NCBI GenBank assembly: GCA_016278435.1
Contig: JADQBU010000148.1
Coordinates: 1 to 8,594, forward strand
From: Halanaerobiales bacterium
GTDB taxonomy: Bacteria > Bacillota > Halanaerobiia > Halanaerobiales > JADQBU01
Direction: 5' to 3'
DNA length: 8,594 nt
This document shows positions 1 through 6,400 of the stretch, in pieces. Each line of letters starts with the position of its first letter. The stretch's first letter is position 1. The notes beneath the pieces were generated by a model that was not told the origin of the DNA, searched no databases, and was given only the letters and a program-made list of their open reading frames with translations. The translations under genes and the position numbers were made by a program.

Positions 1-464
1 AGGCCGGAGAGAAAGCAGTTGATTATCTGGCCGAGATGGGATATGCTCATATGAAACCAACTTATGCTGAGGTTAATAATAATGTTGCCTATATTTCTCT
101 GGCCTATCAGAAAGATGATATCCTTTATTATCCCGATATTATTGATGTTCAGGTGGCATTGGATAATGGTCAGGTAATGGCTGTAGAAGCCATTAGTTAC
201 CTGGTTTCGCACAGAGAGCGTGATTTAGACAAACCAAAATTATCAGAAGAAGAAATCAGGGAGCGTAATACGAACAGATTTGATAAAGTTGAAAACATTA
301 GACTGGCTTTAATCCCGAAAAGTGGGTTTAATGAGGTTTTAACCTATGAAATAAGAGGACAAATAGACCAGGAAACATATCTTGTTTATATCAATGCTGA
401 TACAGGGGTAGAAGAACAGATTCTGAGGTTAATCAAAAAAGATAATGGTACCTTTGCAATGTAA
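1..464 (+). CDS. ypeB: Germination protein YpeB, C-terminal part (truncated at left edge)
   Basis: The reading frame is open from base 3 to the TAA at 462-464, giving about 153 residues, so the true start lies outside the window. Bacillus YpeB is roughly 450 residues, so this is about its C-terminal third. It carries two consecutive PepSY-type units. The first contains YYPDIIDVQVALDNGQ and the conserved-looking end SYLVSHRERDL; the second runs from PKLSEEE through LVYINADTGVEEQIL to the end GTFAM. These segments match the YpeB pattern as I recall it. Known of the family: YpeB is a spore protein needed for stable incorporation and control of the cortex-lytic enzyme SleB, and the two genes are usually adjacent. 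I therefore infer that sleB lies just left of the window. No clear rho-independent terminator follows the stop codon. An internal methionine at 36 is not the start, because homologous sequence continues upstream of it. Confidence 0.88.
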   Translation, partial: AGEKAVDYLAEMGYAHMKPTYAEVNNNVAYISLAYQKDDILYYPDIIDVQVALDNGQVMAVEAISYLVSHRERDLDKPKLSEEEIRERNTNRFDKVENIRLALIPKSGFNEVLTYEIRGQIDQETYLVYINADTGVEEQILRLIKKDNGTFAM

Positions 465-469
465 ACTCT

Positions 470-497
470 TTTACAATTAACTTCTCTATGTTATAAT
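470..497 (+). promoter_or_regulatory. Sigma-A-type promoter for the DUF362-ylbF unit
   Basis: TTTACA at 470-475 (5 of 6 to the -35 consensus) is separated by 16 bases from a perfect TATAAT at 492-497. A TG dinucleotide at 489-490, one base before the -10, makes it also an extended -10 promoter. Transcription would begin near 504, leaving a leader of about 59 bases before the ATG at 563. The call rests on sequence match and position only. Confidence 0.75.
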
Positions 498-527
498 TAA
501 TATAAGAGTGTGTATTTTAGTATTTGC

Positions 528-543
528 TTGCGTTTTTACGCAA
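528..543 (+). other. Small perfect hairpin in the 5' leader of the DUF362 gene
   Basis: TTGCGT (528-533) and ACGCAA (538-543) form a 6-bp perfect stem around a TTTT loop, inside the predicted leader and ending 19 bases before the start codon. No T-run follows, so it is not a rho-independent terminator. It could be mRNA stabilisation or a weak protein site, or chance. The stem is short and no known riboswitch architecture is visible. Confidence 0.35.
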
Positions 544-562
544 TAATTATAACAGGGAATGA

Positions 563-1711
563 ATGAATATGGAAAAGGTAATTGTTAGAAAGTGTAGTGC
601 TTATCAGGAAGAAGAGATCAGTTCAGCTGTTGGCTCTTTATTAGCACCTCTGGGTGGAATAGAAGAATTTGTTAAACCAGGCCAGAAGGTCCTATTAAAG
701 GTAAACCTTTTAATGGCCAAACCACCAGAAACAGGGGTTACGACCCATCCTGCTCTGATAAAAGCTGTTGCTCACCAGGTACTTAAAGCCGGGGGAAAGG
801 TAGTTATTGCCGACAGCCCGGCTGGTCCTTTTACTTCCAGGGCTTTGCAGAGGGTATATGAAAAATGCGGACTACTTCCACTGGCAGAAGAGGCGGGAAT
901 TAGTCTAAATTATAATACTGATTATAAAAAAATAGAGTTCGCAGATGGTAGTATCTGTAATAGTTTTGTCATCAATAATTTTATTACAGAAGCTGATGTA
1001 GTAATTAATATGTGCAAGTTGAAAACACACAGCTTTACCAGGTATACTGGTGCAGTTAAAAATTTATTTGGAGTTATTCCGGGTTTAAAGAAGGCGGAAT
1101 TTCATTTAAAGATGCCGGACGTTAATTTCTTTTATGGAATGTTAATTGATTTAGCACTGCTGGTTAAGCCGGCTTTAAATATTATGGATGCAGTAATCGG
1201 TATGGAGGGAGAAGGCCCATCAGGTGGTGATATCCGAAACTTTGGTTATTTAATGGCTTCACCTTCTCCTTTTCTACTTGATACTGCTGCTATTTATCTG
1301 ATGGGGGTATCTCCTTTAACTGAAATCCCTTTAATTTCAGAACTGGAAAAAAGGGGAATGTTTATTAAACCGGAAGATATTGATTTTGTGGGTGATGATC
1401 TGAAACCGGTTGCAGAGGTTAAAATACCCGCTGAGGGTGGGTCCACACGGTTTATGAATTCCAATATGTCTGGACCACTGGGTAAGTTAATTTCTTTTCT
1501 GGCAAGACCGAGGCCGGTATTTAATCGAGAAAAATGCGAAAAATGTGGAGACTGTGTCCGCAGCTGCCCTCCCGGAACCATTAAGCTGAGAGAGCAGGGC
1601 CCAGAGGTTAATCTGGATAAGTGTATTAGATGTTTCTGTTGTCAGGAAGTCTGTAGTTATCAGGCTATTGAAATTAAACGGCCGCTGATTGGCAAGATTT
1701 TATTTAAATAG
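563..1711 (+). CDS. DUF362 family protein with C-terminal double 4Fe-4S ferredoxin motif
   Basis: This is a 382-residue, probably cytoplasmic protein with no signal peptide or clear membrane helix. The DUF362 core covers roughly residues 40-250, with family-type segments KVNLL (46-50), KLKTH (152-156), KNLFG (166-170) and GMEGEGPSGG (213-222). The C-terminus is ferredoxin-like. Cys325, 328, 331 and 335 (CxxCxxCxxxCP) form one cluster motif; Cys354, 357, 360 and 364 form the second, with an extra Cys359. Two [4Fe-4S] clusters are therefore expected, consistent with electron transfer, but the reaction of DUF362 proteins of this type is not established to my knowledge and I assign none. The ATG at 563 has AGGGA close upstream (554-558); the in-frame ATG two codons later (569) is an alternative. 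It heads a two-gene unit behind a strong promoter, 34 bases before the ylbF-like gene. The family is sometimes annotated simply as a ferredoxin or Fe-S cluster protein. Confidence 0.88.
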   Translation: MNMEKVIVRKCSAYQEEEISSAVGSLLAPLGGIEEFVKPGQKVLLKVNLLMAKPPETGVTTHPALIKAVAHQVLKAGGKVVIADSPAGPFTSRALQRVYEKCGLLPLAEEAGISLNYNTDYKKIEFADGSICNSFVINNFITEADVVINMCKLKTHSFTRYTGAVKNLFGVIPGLKKAEFHLKMPDVNFFYGMLIDLALLVKPALNIMDAVIGMEGEGPSGGDIRNFGYLMASPSPFLLDTAAIYLMGVSPLTEIPLISELEKRGMFIKPEDIDFVGDDLKPVAEVKIPAEGGSTRFMNSNMSGPLGKLISFLARPRPVFNREKCEKCGDCVRSCPPGTIKLREQGPEVNLDKCIRCFCCQEVCSYQAIEIKRPLIGKILFK

Positions 1712-1745
1712 TAGATAGGGTTTAATTTAGATAGGGGGATGAATT

Positions 1746-2114
1746 ATGTCATTATATGATATGGCAAATAGGTTAGCAAGGAAGTTAAAAGAATCAGATG
1801 AATATAGTTCATACCAGCAGGCACGCAGGAAAGTTATGGATAATGAAAGAACACTGGAAATGCTGCAGGATTATCAAACACAGCGCATGAAACTTCAGAC
1901 TAAACAGTTATCTGGAGAAGAATTAAGTGAGGATGAAAAACAAAAACTTGAGAATCTCAAGGAGATTATTGACCTGAATGCAGATATAAAAAAATACCTT
2001 GATGCTGAATACAGGGTAAGTATCTTATTAGATGATATCCAGCGGATTCTTTTTTCTGACCTGGAAATTGGTATTTTTACAGAGGAAAGAGATGAAGAAA
2101 AGCACCCTGATTGA
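1746..2114 (+). CDS. YlbF/YmcA (RicF/RicA) family protein
   Basis: The protein has 122 residues, is almost entirely helical and highly charged, and lacks signal peptide and membrane segments. The pattern MSLYDMANRLARKLKESDEY, then a QQARRKV helix, a long central charged helix (LSEDEKQKLENLKE) and a final LDDIQRIL helix fits the Com_YlbF family. In Bacillus, YlbF, YmcA and YaaT form a complex that affects RNase Y-dependent mRNA processing, competence, biofilm formation and sporulation. That complex is reported to bind Fe-S clusters. This protein has no cysteine at all, so it cannot supply cluster ligands itself. The ATG at 1746 is set by AGGGGG at 1733-1738, 7 bases upstream. It lies 34 bases after the DUF362-ferredoxin gene with no terminator between, so the two are probably co-transcribed. 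Which paralogue it is (YlbF, YmcA or the third family type, YheA) cannot be decided here, so I give no symbol. Confidence 0.8.
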   Translation: MSLYDMANRLARKLKESDEYSSYQQARRKVMDNERTLEMLQDYQTQRMKLQTKQLSGEELSEDEKQKLENLKEIIDLNADIKKYLDAEYRVSILLDDIQRILFSDLEIGIFTEERDEEKHPD

Positions 2115-2128
2115 TACCGGGTGCTTTT
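2098..2128 (+). terminator. Rho-independent terminator, probably bidirectional
   Basis: AAAAGCACCC (2098-2107) and GGGTGCTTTT (2119-2128) form a perfect 10-bp stem with an 11-base loop. The left arm is coding sequence of the ylbF-like gene (its last lysine-histidine-proline codons), and the TGA at 2112-2114 lies in the loop. Read on the minus strand the stem likewise ends in GGGTGCTTTTC, so it can also end transcripts from the convergent nifU-like gene, whose stop is about 50 bases away. Confidence 0.85.
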
Positions 2129-2177
2129 ATCTTAATTGCTTTCCTACTACTCAATTAAATGTAATTTTGCTAAGATA

Positions 2178-2399
2178 TTAAACAGATACTACTTCTTTAA
2201 CTTCAGGTATGTGTTCCTTTAAGGTTCTTTCAATACCATTTTTTAATGTCATAGTAGACATCGGACAGCCAGCACAGGCACCGGTTAATTGAACTTTAAC
2301 TATACCGTCTTCACTGACACTTATCAGTTTAACGTCACCACCATCAGCCTGTAAGCTTGGCCGGATTTTATCTATGACCTCTTTAACTTTTTGTTCCAT
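2178..2399 (-). CDS. NifU C-terminal-domain (Nfu-type) Fe-S cluster carrier
   Basis: This small protein of 73 residues consists only of a NifU-like domain. Diagnostic features are the IRPSLQADGGDVKL segment (residues 12-25) and the cluster-binding CxxC at Cys42 and Cys45 in TGACAGCPMS, followed by the TLKNGIE helix. Known of the family: Nfu proteins bind a [4Fe-4S] cluster bridged between two subunits through these cysteines, and pass it to apo-proteins in the cytoplasm. The length equals the isolated domain, without the N-terminal IscU-like or central ferredoxin domains of full NifU. The ATG (2399-2397) is fixed by a perfect AGGAGG at 2412-2407 with 7-base spacing. It appears monocistronic, with its own promoter upstream and a shared bidirectional terminator downstream. 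Its place beside a ferredoxin-domain gene may be chance, because the two are convergent and separately promoted. Confidence 0.93.
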   Translation of the reverse strand: MEQKVKEVIDKIRPSLQADGGDVKLISVSEDGIVKVQLTGACAGCPMSTMTLKNGIERTLKEHIPEVKEVVSV

Positions 2400-2432
2400 G
2401 GTAATACCTCCTAATTTTAATATTTATTTATT

Positions 2433-2460
2433 ATTATAACATACTGAGCAAAATATACAA
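2433..2460 (-). promoter_or_regulatory. Extended -10 promoter of the nifU-like gene
   Basis: On the minus strand a perfect TATAAT (2438-2433) is preceded by TG with one base between (TG at 2441-2440), giving an extended -10. The -35 is weak: TTGTAT (2460-2455) matches TTG only, at a 16-base spacing. Transcription should begin near 2426, about 14 bases before the AGGAGG site. The core ATGTTATAAT is identical to that of the promoter at 492. Confidence 0.65.
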
Positions 2461-2493
2461 TGAAAAATGTTCTGTAAAAAATGTATCTCGTCT

Positions 2494-2526
2494 CATTAAC
2501 CTTTCATTAATCCTTCATTTTTTTAT
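2494..2526. repeat. Three-unit 11-bp direct repeat array (CATTAA-type)
   Basis: Three tandem units with an exact 11-base period start at 2494, 2505 and 2516: CATTAACCTTT, CATTAATCCTT and the degraded CATTTTTTTAT. An 11-base period places each unit on the same face of the helix, the usual geometry for sites bound by OmpR/PhoB-class response regulators; TTAACC-N5-TTAATC resembles a Pho box. It begins about 35 bases upstream of the -35 of the nifU-like gene. A regulatory role is inferred; simple AT-rich drift is the alternative. Confidence 0.4.
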
Positions 2527-2529
2527 TCT

Positions 2530-2577
2530 AGTTACACAAAGGTTGGATTAATACTAACTTCGTGACCGTGTCGCATT
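2530..2577. repeat. 48-bp direct repeat, copy A
   Basis: First of two diverged direct repeats. Aligned without gaps to copy B (2587-2634), 38 of 48 positions agree by eye, and nine of the ten differences are transitions. Shared blocks include CAAAGGTT, TTAATACTA, TTTCGTG-like sequence and TCGCATT. The period is 57 bases, so a 9-base spacer separates the copies. No reading frame or known RNA family was recognised. Confidence 0.7.
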
Positions 2578-2586
2578 TTATTTACA

Positions 2587-2634
2587 AGTAACGCAAAGGT
2601 TAGGTTAATACTAGTTTCGTGGTCGCATCGCATT
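2587..2634. repeat. 48-bp direct repeat, copy B (reaches ytrI stop codon)
   Basis: Second copy of the repeat at 2530-2577. Its last two bases fall within the stop codon of the minus-strand ytrI-like gene (TAA at 2635-2633), so the repeat forms the start of that gene's 3' untranslated region. No classical terminator with a U-run is apparent downstream of ytrI, so the repeat region may serve as its transcript end; this is inference. Confidence 0.7.
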
Positions 2635-3103
2635 ATCTGCTACTTACTTCGATATATAGTTCAAGGTCTTCCTGAAGAACCAGGTAAAGCAAATGGAGTT
2701 GGAAGGTATTATCATCAACATTGATCAGGCGTTCATTTATAATATCTCTTAGCAGCAGGGGTTCAATTTTACTGATTTCCTGGCCGGGGACCCGGGATAA
2801 TAGATTCTGAATTTTTTCCTTGACCGCCTGCTGGCTGTGTTTATTCAGGTCTGATTCAAGTTTGATATTTATACTTTTTACAAAATTGTGCTTTTGTTCT
2901 TCCAGGTTTTTTTCCAGATTTTCGATCTGTTTCTGGTTTTCCTCTAACTGGTTTTCCAGACTATTTTTTTCATAGATAAGCCGGTCAATTTGCTGGCTTA
3001 AATAAAGATTTAAGAGGGTAGCACCAAGGATAATACCAAGGAGAAATACAACCAATAGATATATTAATTCAGTCCGGGTAAAGATGAAAAAAGGATTAGA
3101 CAA
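2633..3103 (-). CDS. ytrI: YtrI-like sporulation membrane protein
   Basis: I choose the TTG at 3103-3101 as start (156 residues). An ideal GGAGGT at 3116-3111 sits 7 bases before it, whereas the more upstream in-frame GTG at 3118 overlaps that site and has no ribosome site of its own. Visible layout: a short cytoplasmic N-terminus, one transmembrane helix at about residues 13-33 (LIYLLVVFLLGIILGATLLNL), a coiled coil at about 37-70 rich in Glu, Gln, Asn and Lys, then a mixed soluble domain with DLNKHSQQAVKEKIQNLL and VDDNTFQLHLLYLVL. Length and layout agree with Bacillus YtrI, a sporulation protein of mother-cell sigma-E type expression. The call rests on position (directly after ytrH, beside dnaE), topology and recalled similarity; the sequence alone is weakly conserved. 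The start lies one base after the ytrH stop, so the pair is probably translationally coupled. Confidence 0.75.
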   Translation of the reverse strand: MSNPFFIFTRTELIYLLVVFLLGIILGATLLNLYLSQQIDRLIYEKNSLENQLEENQKQIENLEKNLEEQKHNFVKSINIKLESDLNKHSQQAVKEKIQNLLSRVPGQEISKIEPLLLRDIINERLINVDDNTFQLHLLYLVLQEDLELYIEVSSR

Positions 3104-3104
3104 A

Positions 3105-3416
3105 TTATTTACCTCCACATAAGACCGTTATTAACCAGTAACCAAGCTGAGCGCCCATATAGGCACTCATAAAGATGCAGAACTGTTGAATAATAATCAT
3201 TATTTCTCCGTGGAAGAAAACACCTTCCAGGAGTCTAAGATTGGTAAAAGTTCCACCGATAGCACTGATTATGGCATATAGCTTCAGGTCTTCGGCTATA
3301 TCGCTCATTACTTTTAAGGGGGATTGATGGGTTAAAACTCCCCCGAGGCTACCGGTAAAGGAACCGCCCAGGACTACACCCAGGGCAATAAAAAAAACTG
3401 GTATTATCCGACTCAT
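3105..3416 (-). CDS. ytrH: Sporulation membrane protein YtrH
   Basis: This 103-residue, very hydrophobic protein fits the Spore_YtrH family. Its glycine-rich first segment (VFFIALGVVLGGSFTGSLGG, about residues 7-26) is followed by a short polar stretch LKVMSDIAEDLKLYA, then the family-like block AIISAIGGTF, and a last membrane segment from about residue 72 (IMIIIQQFCIFMSAYMGAQLGYWLI). Two to three membrane passes are likely. Known of the family: ytrH and ytrI in Bacillus are expressed in the mother cell during sporulation and contribute to spore properties; the molecular role is unclear. The ATG at 3416 has GAGGTG at 3430-3425 with 8-base spacing. It is transcribed away from dnaE, with only 44 bases between the two start codons, and it leads into ytrI. 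A sigma-E promoter is expected from family knowledge, but I could not place one with confidence. Confidence 0.88.
   Translation of the reverse strand: MSRIIPVFFIALGVVLGGSFTGSLGGVLTHQSPLKVMSDIAEDLKLYAIISAIGGTFTNLRLLEGVFFHGEIMIIIQQFCIFMSAYMGAQLGYWLITVLCGGK
3111..3116 (-). promoter_or_regulatory. Ribosome binding site that fixes the ytrI start at TTG
   Basis: GGAGGT read on the minus strand, inside the last codons of ytrH. Spacing to the TTG at 3103 is 7 bases, ideal for initiation. It overlaps the GTG at 3118-3116, so that codon cannot use it. Confidence 0.75.
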
Positions 3417-3460
3417 AATTAGTTCACCTCATTATATTATAATTTAGGAGCGAGGCAAAT

Positions 3461-6400
3461 ATGACCGGTAATTTTGTTCACCTGCACAATCACACAGAAT
3501 ACAGCCTGCTGGACGGGGCTATCAGGGTCAGTGATCTGGTCAATAAAGCCAGTGAGCTGGATATGCCGGCAGTGGCCATTACCGATCATGGAGTTTTATA
3601 TGGAGTGATCGAATTTTACCGGCAGGCACGCAAAAACAAGATTAAACCCATTATCGGCTGTGAGGTATATCTAACACCGGGATCGCGTTTCGATAAAAAC
3701 ACACGGGAAAGGTACCATCTTGTTCTACTGGCCAGAAATAATGAGGGTTATCATAATCTTATCAAGATTGTATCTAAATCCTGGCTGGAAGGGTTCTACT
3801 ATAAACCCCGGGTAGATCGGGATTTGCTCTATGAACACCGGGAAGGATTAATCTGTTTGTCGGCCTGTCTGCAGGGTGAAATACCAAGACAGATACTAAA
3901 TAAAAATAAAGAAAAGGTAGAAGAGATTATCCGGGATTATACAGCTATCTTCGGCCGGGAAAATTTTTTCCTGGAGTTGCAGGACCACCATCTTCCAGAA
4001 CAGAAAAAAGTAAATAGTAAATTAATTCAATTATCAACTAAACTGGATATTCCCCTGGTTGTCACAAATGACGTTCATTATTTCAACCGGGAAGATGCTG
4101 ATTTGCATGATGTTTTGTTGGCCTTGCAGACCGGGAAAACTGTTGAAGATGAGAACCGGATGAGATTTCCCAATGATAATTTTTATTTCAAAGATGGGGA
4201 TGAGATGAAAGCCCTTTTTCCAGAACTGGAAAGTGCCTGGGAAAATACCCAGAAGATTGCTGAAAACTGTGAGGTTAAGATAGACTTTAATCAGTTTTAT
4301 CTACCTGATTATCCCGAACAGAAAGAGGCTGAAAGTCCGGCCGAATTATTACGAAATAAATGCCGGTCTGGATTGGAAAAAAAAGGCCTGCTGGGGGATA
4401 AAGAGGCAGAGGAAAGGTTAGAGTATGAGCTGGGTATAATAGAAGAAATGGGTTATGTGGCTTATTTCCTTATTGTCCAGGATTTTATTGAATATGCTGA
4501 GAACAATGGTATCAGGGTAGGCCCGGGGCGAGGATCTGCAGCCGGTAGTCTTGTTTCCTATTTGCTGGGAATTACCAAGATTAACCCCCTTAAATATGGG
4601 CTTTTATTTGAACGCTTCCTTAATCCAGAACGGATAACCATGCCGGATATTGATATTGATTTTGATGAGCGGCGGGATGAGATTATAGAATATGTCAGGA
4701 AGAGGTACGGTCAGGAAAAAGTAGCCCAGATCGGTACCTTTGGAACTATGGCTGCCCGGGCAGCAGTCCGGGATGTGGGTCGGGTCCTGAATGTACCATA
4801 TAAGAAGGTAGACCGACTGGCAAAGATGATCCCGGGCAAACCGGGTATAACCCTGGATGAAGCACTTAAAGACAGTGAAAAACTGGCTGGTTACTACCAG
4901 CGGGATGAACAGGTTAAAAAGATAATAGATTTTGCCCGGGGTCTGGAAGGAATGCCGCGTCATATCTCAACACATGCCGCCGGGGTAATAATCGGACCGG
5001 AGGAATTGATTAATATAATTCCCCTTCAGTTCAAGGATGAGAGTGTTATTACCCAGTTAACAATGGATGAACTGGAAGACCTGGGGTTATTAAAGATGGA
5101 TTTTCTTGGCCTCAGAAATCTGACTGTAATCGGCAAGACCCTGAAACTTATTGAGAAGAACCGGGATAAAAAAGTTGATATAGATAATATCCCCCTGGAT
5201 GACCCGGCAGTATATAAGACGCTCCAGCAGGGAAATACCCTCGGTGTCTTTCAGATGGAATCTTATCTCTTTCAAGACTTAAACCGCAGGTTAAGGCCAA
5301 CTGAGTTTAAGGATCTGATTGCCCTTCTGGCTCTGGGTAGACCGGGACCCCTGGGCAGTAACCTGGTTGATGATTATATCAAAAGCAGTCATGGGGAAAA
5401 GAAACCAGAATATCTCCATCCCCGTTTAAAACCAATTCTGGAAGAAACTTTCGGCCTGATTTTATACCAGGAGCAGGTAATGCAGATTGCCAGTGATCTG
5501 GCTGGCTATTCGCTGGGTGAAGCCGATATTTTAAGAAGGGGTATGGGTAAGAAGAAGAAGGAACTGGTGGCCCGGGAAAGAGAAAGATTTGTGAAGCGGG
5601 CAGCCGGAAATGGTATTGACCGGGAGATTGCTCATGCTATCTATGACCAGATGGAATACTTTGCAGGTTACGGTTTTAACAAATCACACAGTGCAGCTTA
5701 TGCCCTGGTAGCCTACCAGACAGCATATTTGAAGGTAAATTATCCTGTAGAATTTATGGCAGCTATTCTGTCTTCAGTAATGAATAATCTCGATAAAATC
5801 GGGGTTTATATTCAGGAAGCCCGTGATATGGATCTGCTGGTACTTGAGCCTGATGTAAATGAAAGTGGGTATGAATTTGAACCTGTACCTGGAGAAAATA
5901 ATATCCGCTTTGGATTAAAGGCAATAAAAAATGTTGGGGATAATGCCATCATAGCCATTATCGAAGGTAGACAGCAGGAAACGTACAGTTCTCTCTCTGA
6001 TTTTTTGAAAAAGGTTGATCTGGGAGAGGTGAATGTTAAAGTTGTTGAAGCCCTGATTAAGGCCGGTGCTTTCGATAGTTTTGGCACCTACCGTTCTCAG
6101 ATGTTAATAAAATATGAAGAACTGCATGAAAGGTATCATGTCAGCAGGAAAAACCACAGTAAGGGCCAGAGGTCTTTTTTTGACCTCTTTAATGAGGATG
6201 AGGAATTTTTTGTGGATGATGTGGAATATCCTGAAATAAACCAGCTCAGTGCAGAGGAAAAGTTAAATCAGGAAAAAGAATTCCTGGGAATTTATCTCTC
6301 CGGCCATCCCCTGGACCGTTTTCAGGAAAAAATAAAAAAGTACTCCAATATCAACTGCCAGCAGTTAAATGAAGTTGAAGGAAAAAGGAATGCCGCTTTT

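Noticed and set aside
1294..1581. Minus-strand open frame inside the DUF362 gene
   Set aside because: It lies antisense to strongly supported coding sequence and has no recognisable domain, so it is a shadow of the real frame.
2400..2632. Small unannotated coding gene in the intergenic stretch
   Set aside because: Both strands are broken by frequent stops, and the longest readings lack a start with a ribosome site. Repeats and the nifU promoter account for the recognisable content.
2530..2634. Possible minimal CRISPR array
   Set aside because: There are only two copies with about 79 percent identity and a 9-base spacer; CRISPR repeats are near-identical with spacers of about 30 bases, and no cas gene is present.
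3438..3443. TATAAT just before dnaE as its -10 box
   Set aside because: The start point would fall on the ribosome binding site, and no -35 is found at the proper spacing near 3415-3421. I leave the dnaE promoter unassigned.
3450..3465. Minus-strand CATATTTG as a sigma-E -10 for ytrH
   Set aside because: Only the first four bases fit the CATACAAT-like consensus and no acceptable -35 was found at the right distance, although sigma-E control is expected from family knowledge.
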